A DNA stretch of 64,000 nt from RUG12461 sp045661345 (GCA_045661345.1 JAZRFM010000024.1:62001-126000); one strand, 5' to 3'. Positions 1-9,959 are shown, numbered from the stretch's first letter. Numbers and translations are program-made. The notes: a model not told the origin generated them from the sequence alone.

Positions 1-1731
1 TTTCTTTTCATCGATGCCCTGAATTGTGAGAACGGGTGCCTGTGCGGGACGGCCACGGATCCGGAGCTCTCAGCCACAGACGAGGCATTGTTTCATCTCC
101 TTGCCATTCGGGAAGAGGTGAAAAAGGATGACGGCGAATCCGCGGTATCGCGCAATCTTTTGCCGCAGCAACGTCTGGAGCTGCTGAACAGACAGTTTGA
201 GAATCTGGATCTTTCCGATTATCTGCGCCATTACCGGGATTTGTCCGCGGAATGCGAAGTGCTGATCCCGAACCCGGAGGAGCTGGAAGCCATTTTTCAA
301 AGTATGGGTAAGCATACCTTTGAAGCCCGTCATATCAATTGTACCTCCTGCGGCTACAATACCTGTATGGATATGGCAACGGCCATTCATAACGGCTTCA
401 ACCACCGTGATAACTGTGTCCATTATCTGAAGGACACTGTGGAGACCGAGCATCTGCACCTGATTTATCAGGCACAGCATGATGAGATGCTGGACATTTT
501 TAACCGGCAGTATGCCATGGATCTTCTTTTGAAATCCAAAGAAATATGGGATACAGCCTCCTATATTATGGCAGATATAGAGGGCTTCAAAGGAATCAAC
601 GCCACCTACGGTCACGAGCTGGCGGATGAGATTTTGAAGAGGATCGCACGCGGATTAAAGATTCTGGCCATGGAAAACAAGTGGCTTCTTTCCCGCTACG
701 GTGCGGATCAGTTTTTAGTGGTGGTATATGAACCCGTGTCGGAGAAGCATCGGTCATTGGAGCAGATCGGGGGGGTCTTCACGGAGCCGTTCCGCTCCGG
801 AAACGTGGAGATTCAGCTCTCTGCCAGCATAGGGGTCTCTGTTGCCGACGGTACCCACAGTGTGGAAGAACAGATCAACTATGCGGAAGAAGCGATGAAT
901 GCCGCAAAAGGCATGGGGCGCAACAAGGTTCTTTTCTATAGCGAAAAGCTCCGGATAAAGGCCAGGGAAGAAAGAAGAATCCGGGAACACCTGCTGGATG
1001 CCTTCAAGAATGACGGCTTCTTTATGGTTTACCAGCCGAAGGTAAATGTGCAGAATCTGAAGCTTTGCGGTTATGAAGCGCTTGTCCGGTTGAAACAATC
1101 CGAGTTTTCTCCGACCCAGTTTATTCCCATTGCCGAGAAGTACGGGTGGATCTGGAGGATCGGGAGGATCACAACGGAACAGGTGATCCGGCAGCTGGCG
1201 GAATGGCGTGATGCCGGACATACGCTGTATCCTGTTTCAGTGAATTTTTCCAGCAAACAATTAAGTGACACCGGGTATGCGGATTTTGTGGAGGAGCAGC
1301 TTCACAAATATCAGATTCCCTCAGAATATCTTGAAATTGAGATCACGGAAGGCATCATGCTGGATCGTACCGCACAGGCGGAGGAGCTTTTTAAGCGATT
1401 TGATGAAATCGGGATACGTCTTTTGATGGATGACTTCGGAACCGGATATTCCTCTCTCGGTTATCTGACCTATATTCCCGTGGACGTAATCAAGCTGGAC
1501 AAATCTCTGGTAGACAATTATCTCGTGGATGGAAAGGATGCTTTTATCGATGATATGATTCGGCTGATCCATGATCTGGATAAGGAGATGACCATTGAAG
1601 GTGTGGAAAAAGAGTGGCAGTACTGCAGATTGAAGGAATTCGGGGCAGACACGATCCAGGGCTTTTTCTTCAGTGAGCCTCTGCCGCCTGAGGAAGCCAT
1701 CCGGTTTGTACCGGGGGTCGGACAATCGTAA
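1..1731 (+). CDS. Sensory [FeFe]-hydrogenase-type / Fe-S / GGDEF-EAL protein, 5' truncated by window edge
   Basis: The frame is open from the first base, so the gene starts upstream. The first visible residues, FIDALNCENGCLCGTAT, resemble the third H-cluster loop (CxxGC) of [FeFe] hydrogenase C-terminal domains. Then comes a four-cysteine Fe-S motif (visible residues C114, C117, C122, C139; CTSCGYNTC and a later C) of the PF04060 type. A GGDEF domain follows whose active-site motif is degenerate (GADQF near 234), so cyclase activity is unlikely. The EAL domain keeps the catalytic set: EAL near 359, the N of VNFSS, the E of EIEITE, DD of MDDFGTGYSS, the K of IKLDKS, the E of IEGVE and the Q of IQGF. 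I infer a cytoplasmic redox- or H2-responsive c-di-GMP phosphodiesterase. This architecture fits the sensory (HydS-like) hydrogenase group known in clostridia. The hydrogenase part is mostly outside the window, so that assignment rests on a short tail. Confidence 0.8.
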   Translation, partial: FLFIDALNCENGCLCGTATDPELSATDEALFHLLAIREEVKKDDGESAVSRNLLPQQRLELLNRQFENLDLSDYLRHYRDLSAECEVLIPNPEELEAIFQSMGKHTFEARHINCTSCGYNTCMDMATAIHNGFNHRDNCVHYLKDTVETEHLHLIYQAQHDEMLDIFNRQYAMDLLLKSKEIWDTASYIMADIEGFKGINATYGHELADEILKRIARGLKILAMENKWLLSRYGADQFLVVVYEPVSEKHRSLEQIGGVFTEPFRSGNVEIQLSASIGVSVADGTHSVEEQINYAEEAMNAAKGMGRNKVLFYSEKLRIKAREERRIREHLLDAFKNDGFFMVYQPKVNVQNLKLCGYEALVRLKQSEFSPTQFIPIAEKYGWIWRIGRITTEQVIRQLAEWRDAGHTLYPVSVNFSSKQLSDTGYADFVEEQLHKYQIPSEYLEIEITEGIMLDRTAQAEELFKRFDEIGIRLLMDDFGTGYSSLGYLTYIPVDVIKLDKSLVDNYLVDGKDAFIDDMIRLIHDLDKEMTIEGVEKEWQYCRLKEFGADTIQGFFFSEPLPPEEAIRFVPGVGQS

Positions 1732-1821
1732 TCGGCAGAGCAAAGCGTGCCGACAGGGAAATAGATAAAGGCAGGAAAAACGGACACTCCGGAGCAATAC
1801 GGGTGGAGTTTAAGAAGGATA

Positions 1822-3969
1822 ATGGCAAATACAAAAGAGAAGAGAGTCAGAAAACTGAAAAAAAGCAATACGTGGATATGGATCCTCATTTTTACGATCC
1901 TGATCGTGCTCTCTTGTGCACTGGTAGCCCTTTTCCTGACGGTTTACAGCTCCAGCTTTATGTATGAAAGAGTCCTTTCAGAGAGAGCCGCCGTACAGAA
2001 TATGTCGGACGTTTATGAGGCAAGCGTGCGTGACGGGATAGAGAGTGCACCGGTTCTCAGTGCCTTCGGGAGGGATTATCTCATTCTTGACGGGGAGGGG
2101 AATGTTACGGTATCCGAAGGAACGGATACGCGGGAGCTGCCGGATGCTTCAGGGACGGCCTTCCGGGCGGAAAACAATCCGGATCCGGTCGTTCTCAGTG
2201 CATTTGTCAACGATGCGAAAATCTATCCTGATGAGGAAGCTCCCTTTGTGAGGCAGATTGATGACGAAATGGAAATATCGTATGGGGATATTTTCAGAAA
2301 TCTCGATGCATACATGGCTCCGGCCGATCGAAAGCTGTTTTCCGAAGGGGAGATCGGGAATGTTCTGGGGATGAACAGGATTCCTTTCCTGAGGGGACAT
2401 CAGGAAAAGATGGTGAAAATCCCGTTTTGGCTGGGCGTTGTGATGAGCGACGGACAATCCGAATTCGTCGCAAAAAGCTATCTCTCTTTTGGAATGGCCG
2501 ACCTCGTTTTGCTCATTGCCGTTGTGGCAAGCATATGGCTGATTGTCCTGACCACCTATATTGTAATGATCGTCAATATTGTCACAGGTATCGCAAGGAG
2601 AAGAAAAACGCTGAAGGTGTTCTTCACGGATGCCGTGACACAGGGCAGTAATTATGTTTACTTTGTATACCGGGGCGGAGAGCTGATCAGAAAATACCGC
2701 AATCGCAACGTGCGGTATGCTGTCGTAAACCTGAAGTTTGTCGGATATCGCAATTTCTGTGTGTGCCATTCGGCTGAAGAGGGAGAGAGAGTCATGAGCC
2801 GGATCGATCACAGTATACAGGACATGCTGCACAGGAAGAAAGAAATCTGTGCGCATGCTGCGGAAGGAGATTTTGCGTTATTGCTCCGGAGTGAAGGCGA
2901 CGACGCTGTGAAGAGCCGGATACAGTCGATCATAGAGAAGGTCTCCCGTATTACGGACGATCATGTATTTGTGTTTCAGGCCGGTATTGCGACGATAGAG
3001 CCGGATCAAAACGGAGAACGAAAAAAGACAGATCTTGGAGAGATCTACAATGTTGCCTGTGCCGCGAGAGAATCTCTGAATCATGAGGATACGGGGATTG
3101 CTTTTTTCGACGAAAAGCTGATCGAGGACAGACGCTGGGCGGAAACGGTGCAGGAGCGTCAGCAGGCGGCGTTGGACAACGAAGAATTTGTGGTCTATTA
3201 TCAGCCCAAGTATGATCCACGGACGGATGAACTTCGCGGTGCGGAGGCGCTGATACGCTGGCAGTCACCGGAACTGGGCTTCGTCTCCCCCGGACGCATG
3301 ATCCCGATCTTTGAAAAAAACGGTTTTATCACGGAGATCGATCATTACATGATCAAACATGTTGCACGGGATCAGAAACGGTGGCTGGATGCGGGATACC
3401 GATGTGTTCCGGTGTCCGTGAATGTGTCCCGGGCGCATTTCATCGAAAGTGACCTTGCCGGGCAGATCAGAGATCTCGTGGACGCCGAGGGGACACCTCA
3501 TGAGCTTGTGGAGATCGAACTCACCGAAAGTGCTTTCTTTGATGACAAGAAAGCGATGATCCATACGATTGAGGAACTGAAATCTTATGGTTTTGCGGTG
3601 TCGATGGATGACTTCGGTTCCGGATATTCCTCCCTCAATTCTCTCAAAGACATGCCGCTTGATGTTTTAAAGCTGGATGCCGAGTTCTTCCGCGGAGAGA
3701 ACGATAACAGACGGGGCGAAATCATCGTCTCGGAAGCAATCAAGCTTGCAAAATATCTGAATATGCGGACCGTTGCAGAGGGTGTCGAGGTGCGTGAACA
3801 GGTGGATTTCCTTGCATCGCAGGATTGCGACATGATACAGGGCTATTTTTATGCCAAGCCCATGCCTGCTTCGGACTATGAGGTGCGTATGAATGAGCGG
3901 TACAGACCGAAGGATGAGGACGAATGTCATCGTATCGCCCAACAGACCGAGGCGGTTGAGGGAATTTAG
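1822..3969 (+). CDS. Membrane-bound degenerate-GGDEF / EAL c-di-GMP phosphodiesterase
   Basis: 715 residues. A basic N-terminus leads into a membrane segment (about 16-40), an extracytoplasmic sensor region (about 41-220) and a second membrane segment (about 222-255). A GGDEF-like domain follows whose signature has decayed to AEGDF (about 348), so it is probably a regulatory pseudo-cyclase. The EAL domain (about 440-690) keeps GAEALIRW, VNVSRAHF, EIELTES, MDDFGSGYSSL, VLKLDAEF, AEGVE and MIQGYFYAKP, so it should hydrolyse c-di-GMP. The sensor region matches no domain I can name. The gene lies 90 bp after another EAL protein and 6 bp before uvrB, so it may be co-transcribed with both. The start is preceded by AGAAGGA. 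Confidence 0.85.
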   Translation: MANTKEKRVRKLKKSNTWIWILIFTILIVLSCALVALFLTVYSSSFMYERVLSERAAVQNMSDVYEASVRDGIESAPVLSAFGRDYLILDGEGNVTVSEGTDTRELPDASGTAFRAENNPDPVVLSAFVNDAKIYPDEEAPFVRQIDDEMEISYGDIFRNLDAYMAPADRKLFSEGEIGNVLGMNRIPFLRGHQEKMVKIPFWLGVVMSDGQSEFVAKSYLSFGMADLVLLIAVVASIWLIVLTTYIVMIVNIVTGIARRRKTLKVFFTDAVTQGSNYVYFVYRGGELIRKYRNRNVRYAVVNLKFVGYRNFCVCHSAEEGERVMSRIDHSIQDMLHRKKEICAHAAEGDFALLLRSEGDDAVKSRIQSIIEKVSRITDDHVFVFQAGIATIEPDQNGERKKTDLGEIYNVACAARESLNHEDTGIAFFDEKLIEDRRWAETVQERQQAALDNEEFVVYYQPKYDPRTDELRGAEALIRWQSPELGFVSPGRMIPIFEKNGFITEIDHYMIKHVARDQKRWLDAGYRCVPVSVNVSRAHFIESDLAGQIRDLVDAEGTPHELVEIELTESAFFDDKKAMIHTIEELKSYGFAVSMDDFGSGYSSLNSLKDMPLDVLKLDAEFFRGENDNRRGEIIVSEAIKLAKYLNMRTVAEGVEVREQVDFLASQDCDMIQGYFYAKPMPASDYEVRMNERYRPKDEDECHRIAQQTEAVEGI

Positions 3970-3975
3970 TGAAAA

Positions 3976-5955
3976 ATGGAATTTAAATTACACGCTGAAT
4001 ATCAGCCTACCGGCGACCAGCCGCAGGCCATCAAAGAACTGGTAAAGGGTTTCAAAGAGGGCAACCAATTTGAAACCCTGCTTGGCGTTACGGGCTCCGG
4101 CAAAACCTTCACCATGGCCAATGTCATTGCATCGCTCAACAAGCCGACGCTGATCATCAGTCACAACAAGACGCTTGCGGCGCAGCTGTACGGTGAGATG
4201 AAGGAGTTCTTCCCCGAGAACGCTGTTGAATACTTTGTCAGTTACTATGACTATTACCAGCCGGAAGCCTATGTACCGCAGTCGGACACCTATATCGCCA
4301 AGGACTCTTCCGTGAATGACGAGATTGACAAGCTTCGGCTTTCGGCAACGGCTGCCCTGATGGAACGGCGGGATGTCGTCATTGTTTCGTCCGTATCCTG
4401 TATCTATGGTCTCGGTGATCCGGAGGACCTGCTTTCCATGATGGTTTCGCTCCGGCCGGGGCAGGAACGGGAAAGGGATGATGTGATCCGTGCCTTGATC
4501 GATATCCAATATACGAGAAATGATATGGATTTCCACAGGGGGACATTTCGAGTCAGGGGAGACGTGGTGGAGATTTTTCCTGCGGATCGCGGAGATACGG
4601 CGATCCGTGTGGAGTTTTTCGGAGATGAGATCGACAGGATCACGGAAATCGATGTGCTTACCGGAGAGAGAAAAGGGGAACTGACCCACGTTTCGATCTT
4701 TCCGGCCTCCCACTATGTGGTTTCCCGCAATAAGCTTCTTCGCGCCTGCGAAGAGATAGAGGGAGAACTGAAGGAGCGGGTGGACTTCTTTAAATCGGAA
4801 GACAAGCTGATCGAAGCACAGCGGATTTCCGAACGAACGAACTTTGACATTGAGATGTTACGGGAGACAGGGTTTTGCAGCGGAATTGAAAACTATTCCA
4901 GACAGCTTGCGGCGCTGGAGCCCGGTGCGACGCCCCATACCCTGATGGATTTCTTCCCGGATGATTTTCTGATCATCGTGGACGAATCCCATATGACGGT
5001 TCCGCAGATCGGCGGTATGTACAACGGCAATTACTCCCGGAAAAAGACTTTGATCGACTATGGGTTCCGCCTGCCCAGCGCCATGGATAACCGCCCGCTT
5101 TCTTTTGAAGAGTTCGAATCCAGAATCGATCAGATGCTCTTTGTGTCCGCGACGCCGGGGAGCTATGAAGAAGAACACGAGCTTTTGCGTGTGGAGCAGG
5201 TCATCCGGCCGACGGGACTTCTGGATCCGGAGGTTGCTGTACGTCCCGTGGAGGGACAGATCGATGACCTGATCGGAGAAGTAAACCGCGAAACAGAACA
5301 GCATCACAAGGTGCTGATTACCACCCTGACTAAGAAAATGGCGGAGGATCTGACGGACTATATGCGGGAGGTCGGGATCCGGGTGAAGTATCTGCATTCG
5401 GATATCGACACCCTGGAACGTGCGGAGATCATCCGTGATCTCCGGCTGGATGTGTTTGATGTGCTGGTGGGGATCAATCTGCTGCGGGAGGGCCTTGATA
5501 TCCCGGAGATCACGCTTGTGGTGATCCTGGACGCGGATAAGGAAGGATTCCTGCGTTCGCGGACTTCCCTGATTCAGACCATCGGCCGTGCGGCACGTAA
5601 TTCCGAGGGACGTGTGATCATGTATGCGGATACGATGACCGATTCCATGAAAGAAGCAATAGAAGAAACCAATCGGCGCAGAACCCTTCAGCAGGCTTAC
5701 AACGAGGAACATGGTATCACACCCCAGACGATCCGGAAGTCGGTACGGGATCTGATCAGCATCAGCAAAAAGGTTGCCGCGGAGGAAATGAATTTCGAGC
5801 GTGATCCGGAGGCCATGGACAAGGGAGAGCTGAAGAAGCTGATCGATCAGGTGGAGAAGAAGATGAAGAAGGCCGCCGCAGAACTGAATTTTGAAGAGGC
5901 GGCAACGCTGCGCGATCAGATGATCCGGCTGAAGGAAATGATGCGGGATCTGTAA
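3976..5955 (+). CDS. uvrB: Excinuclease ABC subunit B
   Basis: 659 residues, full length for UvrB, the damage-verifying helicase-like subunit of nucleotide excision repair. It has the Walker A motif GVTGSGKTFT (about 39-48), the beta-hairpin region YYDYYQPEAYVP, the DEAD-like DESHM box, the C-terminal helicase motifs (GINLLREGLDIPE, QTIGRAARN) and a C-terminal UVR motif that binds UvrC (about 620-655, EKKMKKAAAELNFEEAA). It starts 6 bp after the preceding EAL gene with only a weak upstream GAGGG, which suggests coupling to that gene. uvrA follows after 23 bp, so the two form an operon. Confidence 0.98.
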   Translation: MEFKLHAEYQPTGDQPQAIKELVKGFKEGNQFETLLGVTGSGKTFTMANVIASLNKPTLIISHNKTLAAQLYGEMKEFFPENAVEYFVSYYDYYQPEAYVPQSDTYIAKDSSVNDEIDKLRLSATAALMERRDVVIVSSVSCIYGLGDPEDLLSMMVSLRPGQERERDDVIRALIDIQYTRNDMDFHRGTFRVRGDVVEIFPADRGDTAIRVEFFGDEIDRITEIDVLTGERKGELTHVSIFPASHYVVSRNKLLRACEEIEGELKERVDFFKSEDKLIEAQRISERTNFDIEMLRETGFCSGIENYSRQLAALEPGATPHTLMDFFPDDFLIIVDESHMTVPQIGGMYNGNYSRKKTLIDYGFRLPSAMDNRPLSFEEFESRIDQMLFVSATPGSYEEEHELLRVEQVIRPTGLLDPEVAVRPVEGQIDDLIGEVNRETEQHHKVLITTLTKKMAEDLTDYMREVGIRVKYLHSDIDTLERAEIIRDLRLDVFDVLVGINLLREGLDIPEITLVVILDADKEGFLRSRTSLIQTIGRAARNSEGRVIMYADTMTDSMKEAIEETNRRRTLQQAYNEEHGITPQTIRKSVRDLISISKKVAAEEMNFERDPEAMDKGELKKLIDQVEKKMKKAAAELNFEEAATLRDQMIRLKEMMRDL

Positions 5956-5978
5956 AAGCGCCCGGAAGGAGTTTACAC

Positions 5979-8816
5979 ATGTCGGAAGTGACAAGAAAAT
6001 ATATAAGGATCAGGGGTGCGCGGGAACATAACCTGAAGGGGATTGATATTGATATCCCCCGGGATCAGTTTGTTGTGCTGACGGGACTGTCCGGCTCCGG
6101 AAAGTCCAGCCTTGCGTTTGATACGATCTATGCAGAGGGACAGCGGCGGTATATGGAGTCGCTGTCATCTTATGCGCGGCAATTCCTCGGACAAATGGAA
6201 AAACCGGAAGTGGAAAGCATAGAGGGCCTCCCGCCGGCGATCTCCATCGACCAGAAATCCACAAACCGCAATCCCAGATCCACAGTCGGCACGGTGACGG
6301 AGATCTACGATTACCTGCGGCTGCTGTATGCCCGCGCCGGCATTCCCCATTGCCCGAACTGCGGAAAAGAGATCAACCGGCAGTCGGTGGATCAGATGGT
6401 GGATCAGGTGATGACCCTGCCGGAGGGCACCAGGATTCAGGTGCTGGCGCCTGTGGTACGCGGAAGGAAGGGTCGTCAGGAAAAGCTGTTTGAAAAGGCA
6501 AAGCGAAGCGGCTATGTGCGTGTGAGGGTGGACGGGAATCTGTATGAACTCTCCGAAGAGATCAGCCTGGATAAAAATATCAAACACACCGTAGAGATTA
6601 TCGTAGACCGCCTGGTGGTGAAGGAGGGAATTGAAAAACGTCTGACGGATTCCGTGGAAAATGCCCTGTCACTTGCCGAGGGTCTGTTGACAATTGACGT
6701 GATCGACGGGAAGGAACTCCATTTTTCCCAAAGCTTTTCCTGCCCGGATTGCGGAATCAGTATTGATGAGGTCGAGCCCCGGAGTTTTTCCTTCAATAAT
6801 CCTTTCGGAGCCTGTCCGGTCTGCACGGGGCTCGGATACAAAATGGAGTTTGACCCTGCACTGATGATCCCGGATCAAAGACGCTCGCTCAATGAAGGAG
6901 CAATCCAGGTGATGGGATGGCAGTCTTCGGCAGACGAGGGAAGCTTTTCCCACGCAACATTGGAGGCTCTGGCGAAGGCGTACCGTTTTTCGCTGGATAA
7001 ACCCTTCGGTGAGCTTTCCGAGAAGGCACGCCATGTGCTGATTTACGGAGCGGATAAGTCCGTAACCGTGCATTATGTGGGTCAGCGCGGTGTGGGAGAT
7101 TACGATATTGTCTTTGAGGGACTGATCCAGAATGTACAGCGCAGATACCGGGAGACAAGCTCCGAATGGTCGAAGTCCCAGTATGAGGAGTTTATGCGGA
7201 TCACCCCCTGTGAGGCCTGCAAGGGACAGCGCCTGAAGAAGGAGTCTCTTGCCGTGACGGTGGGAGACCGGAACATCTATGAGGTGACGACAGTGCCGAT
7301 CGGAAAGCTGGGGGAGTGGTTTGATGAATTGAAGCTGACGGCGCAGCAGGAGCGTATCGGGCATCAGGTGCTGAAGGAGATCAGGTCGCGGATTCATTTT
7401 CTGGTGGATGTCGGGCTCGATTATCTGACCCTTGCCAGAGGAACGGCCTCCCTGTCCGGCGGAGAAGCACAGAGAATCCGGCTTGCGACGCAGATCGGGT
7501 CGGGGCTCGTGGGAGTTGCTTATATTCTGGACGAACCCAGCATCGGTCTCCACCAGCGGGACAACGACAAGCTCCTCGCAGCATTAAAGAATCTGCGTGA
7601 TATCGGAAATACCCTGGTGGTGGTGGAACATGATGAGGATACCATGCGCGCCGCAGATTATCTGGTGGATATTGGACCGGGCGCCGGTGCGCACGGGGGG
7701 CTTGTGGTAGCAGCCGGATCTGTGGAGGATATCATCAACACGCCGGCATCCATTACGGGGAAATATCTGAGCGGAGAGCTGAAGATTCCGGTGCCGGAAA
7801 AAAGGCGTAAAGGCTCCGGGAAACTGGTGATTCGGGGTGCGCGGGAGAATAACCTGAAAAATATCGATGTGGAAATTCCGCTGGGGATCATGACCTGTGT
7901 CACCGGGGTTTCCGGTTCCGGAAAGAGTTCCCTCATCAATGAGATCCTGTATAAGCATCTGGTGAGAGATCTGAACCGGGCCAGGACTGTGCCGGGTGAC
8001 CATGATGATGTTGAAGGAGAGGAGCAGCTCGATAAGGTGATCGCCATCGACCAGTCTCCCATCGGTCGGACACCCCGCTCGAATCCTGCGACATATACGG
8101 GCGTGTTTGATATGATCCGGGAGTTGTTTGCGGGAACACCGGATGCAAAAGCCCGCGGATACAATAAGGGGCGTTTCTCGTTCAATGTCAAGGGGGGTCG
8201 CTGTGAAGCCTGTGCCGGCGACGGAATACTCAAGATCGAGATGAACTTCCTGCCTGACGTCTATGTACCCTGTGAGGTTTGCGGCGGGAAACGGTACAAC
8301 CGGGAAACGCTGGATGTTTACTATAAAGGAAAGAACATCTATGATGTACTGGATATGACCGTGGAAGAGGCACTTTCCTTCTTTGAAAACGTACCGTCCA
8401 TCCGGCGCAAAATCGAGACCCTGAACGATGTGGGGCTTTCCTACATTAAGCTTGGACAGCCCTCCACGGAATTATCCGGAGGGGAGGCACAGCGGATCAA
8501 GCTTGCCACGGAGCTTTCGAGACGTGCCACCGGGAAAACGATTTATATTCTGGATGAACCGACGACCGGACTGCATTTTGCCGATGTGCAGAAACTGATC
8601 GAGATCCTCCGGCGCCTTGCGGATGGCGGAAACACGGTAGTTGTGATCGAGCATAATCTGGATGTCATCAAAACAGCGGACTATATCATCGACATGGGAC
8701 CGGAAGGGGGAGATGGCGGCGGAACTGTCATTGCCCAGGGTACACCGGAGCAGCTGATCAGGAAGAAAAACAGCTTTACAGGGCAGTTTCTGGCACCATA
8801 CCTGAAAAAAGACTGA
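5979..8816 (+). CDS. uvrA: Excinuclease ABC subunit A
   Basis: 945 residues, the usual UvrA size. It is the DNA-damage-recognition ATPase that loads UvrB. Two ABC ATPase modules are visible: Walker A GLSGSGKSSLAF near 34 and GVSGSGKSSLIN near 642. Their signature motifs are LSGGEAQRIRLA and LSGGEAQRIKLA, with Walker B ILDEPSIGLH and ILDEPTTGLH. Zinc modules carry CPNCG, CPDCG, CPVCTGLG, CEACAGDG and CEVCGG. A good ribosome site (GGAAGGAG) precedes the ATG. The stop codon lies inside the arms of an intrinsic terminator, closing the uvrBA unit. Confidence 0.98.
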   Translation: MSEVTRKYIRIRGAREHNLKGIDIDIPRDQFVVLTGLSGSGKSSLAFDTIYAEGQRRYMESLSSYARQFLGQMEKPEVESIEGLPPAISIDQKSTNRNPRSTVGTVTEIYDYLRLLYARAGIPHCPNCGKEINRQSVDQMVDQVMTLPEGTRIQVLAPVVRGRKGRQEKLFEKAKRSGYVRVRVDGNLYELSEEISLDKNIKHTVEIIVDRLVVKEGIEKRLTDSVENALSLAEGLLTIDVIDGKELHFSQSFSCPDCGISIDEVEPRSFSFNNPFGACPVCTGLGYKMEFDPALMIPDQRRSLNEGAIQVMGWQSSADEGSFSHATLEALAKAYRFSLDKPFGELSEKARHVLIYGADKSVTVHYVGQRGVGDYDIVFEGLIQNVQRRYRETSSEWSKSQYEEFMRITPCEACKGQRLKKESLAVTVGDRNIYEVTTVPIGKLGEWFDELKLTAQQERIGHQVLKEIRSRIHFLVDVGLDYLTLARGTASLSGGEAQRIRLATQIGSGLVGVAYILDEPSIGLHQRDNDKLLAALKNLRDIGNTLVVVEHDEDTMRAADYLVDIGPGAGAHGGLVVAAGSVEDIINTPASITGKYLSGELKIPVPEKRRKGSGKLVIRGARENNLKNIDVEIPLGIMTCVTGVSGSGKSSLINEILYKHLVRDLNRARTVPGDHDDVEGEEQLDKVIAIDQSPIGRTPRSNPATYTGVFDMIRELFAGTPDAKARGYNKGRFSFNVKGGRCEACAGDGILKIEMNFLPDVYVPCEVCGGKRYNRETLDVYYKGKNIYDVLDMTVEEALSFFENVPSIRRKIETLNDVGLSYIKLGQPSTELSGGEAQRIKLATELSRRATGKTIYILDEPTTGLHFADVQKLIEILRRLADGGNTVVVIEHNLDVIKTADYIIDMGPEGGDGGGTVIAQGTPEQLIRKKNSFTGQFLAPYLKKD

Positions 8817-8832
8817 TCAGATCAGTCTTTTC
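8807..8832 (+). terminator. Intrinsic terminator overlapping the uvrA stop codon
   Basis: Arm AAAAGACTGATC (8807-8818) pairs with GATCAGTCTTTT (8820-8831). The pairing is perfect, so the real loop is the central few bases, and it ends in a short T run. The TGA stop of uvrA (8814-8816) is part of the left arm. Confidence 0.75.
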
Positions 8833-8855
8833 CCGGAATTAATACAGCGCTGTAC

Positions 8856-8883
8856 TTGAAAAAGCGGACGGTTTGTATATAAT
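8856..8883 (+). promoter_or_regulatory. Sigma-A-type promoter for mbl
   Basis: TTGAAA (8856-8861), a 16-bp spacer and TATAAT (8878-8883) lie 55 bp upstream of the mbl start, just after the uvrA terminator. Confidence 0.65.
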
Positions 8884-8937
8884 AGATTATGCGTACAACT
8901 GCGCTGAAACGAAAGAATTATAGAAGGGGAACCAATT

Positions 8938-9933
8938 ATGCTCGGGACAGATATCGGGATAGATCTCGGAACGGCAAGCATTTTAGTATATATCAGAGGA
9001 AAGGGAGTTGTGCTGAAAGAGCCCTCTGTGGTTGCATTTGATAATGATACCAACAAGATCAAAGCGATCGGGGAAGAGGCCAGGCTGATGCTGGGACGTA
9101 CGCCGGGCAACATTGTTGCAGTGCGTCCGCTCCGTCAGGGAGTGATTTCAGACTATACCGTCACCGAAAAGATGATCAAGTATTTCATCCAAAAGGCGAC
9201 GGGGAAAAAGACCTTTCGCAAGCCGAGGATCAGTGTCTGCGTACCCAGCGGCGTGACTGAGGTGGAAAAAAAGGCTGTGGAGGATGCGGCATATTCCGCC
9301 GGCGCGAGAGAAGTTGCGATCATTGAAGAGCCAATCGCGGCTGCGATCGGTGCCGGCATTGATATCGCACGTCCCTGCGGCAACATGATCGTGGATATCG
9401 GAGGCGGGACGGCGGATATTGCCGTGATCTCCCTCGGGGGCTCTGTTGTCAGTACTTCGGTAAAGATTGCCGGAGATGATTTTGACGAAGCGATTGTCCG
9501 CTACATGAGAAAAAAACACAATCTTCTGATCGGCGAACGGACGGCAGAGGATGTAAAGATCAAGATCGGAACCTGCTTCCCCCTTGCCGAATCCGAAAGC
9601 ATGGACGTACGCGGGCGAAACCTTGTGACCGGTCTTCCGAAGACCGTCAGTGTTTCTTCGGAGGAGATGGAGGAAGCGCTGCGTGAGCCGACGCTTCAGA
9701 TCGTGGAGGCCGTCCACAGTGTTCTGGAAAAAACGCCGCCGGAGCTTGCGGCGGATGTTTCGAACCGTGGGATCGTGCTGACCGGTGGCGGCGCTTTGCT
9801 GCGTGGTCTGGAAGAGCTTCTGGAGGAAAAGACCGGGATCAATACCATGACGGCGGAAGAACCCATGACCTGTGTTGCGATCGGAACCGGCAAATATGTG
9901 GAGTTTCTTGCAGGGAAACGGGACGACGAATAA
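8938..9933 (+). CDS. mbl: Rod-shape determining actin homologue (MreB/Mbl family)
   Basis: 331 residues, full length for MreB/Mbl, the cytoplasmic actin-like ATPase that guides lateral wall synthesis. Visible actin-fold motifs are phosphate 1 (GIDLGTASILVY, 7-18), the phosphate 2 motif VDIGGGTADIAVISLGG and the adenosine motif GIVLTGGGALLRGL (about 278-291). I prefer Mbl because two flagellar rod genes follow, as in the Bacillus subtilis mbl-flhO-flhP arrangement. It has its own sigma-A-like promoter and a strong ribosome site (AGAAGGGG). A sigma-D promoter after the gene separates it from the flagellar genes. MreB and Mbl cannot be told apart by sequence alone here. Confidence 0.93.
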   Translation: MLGTDIGIDLGTASILVYIRGKGVVLKEPSVVAFDNDTNKIKAIGEEARLMLGRTPGNIVAVRPLRQGVISDYTVTEKMIKYFIQKATGKKTFRKPRISVCVPSGVTEVEKKAVEDAAYSAGAREVAIIEEPIAAAIGAGIDIARPCGNMIVDIGGGTADIAVISLGGSVVSTSVKIAGDDFDEAIVRYMRKKHNLLIGERTAEDVKIKIGTCFPLAESESMDVRGRNLVTGLPKTVSVSSEEMEEALREPTLQIVEAVHSVLEKTPPELAADVSNRGIVLTGGGALLRGLEELLEEKTGINTMTAEEPMTCVAIGTGKYVEFLAGKRDDE

Positions 9934-9959
9934 AAAATAAAAAAATATTCATTTTACTC

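Noticed and set aside
4858..5994. A 378-codon minus-strand frame across uvrB
   Set aside because: It is a codon shadow of uvrB, with cysteine- and histidine-rich nonsense and no motif.
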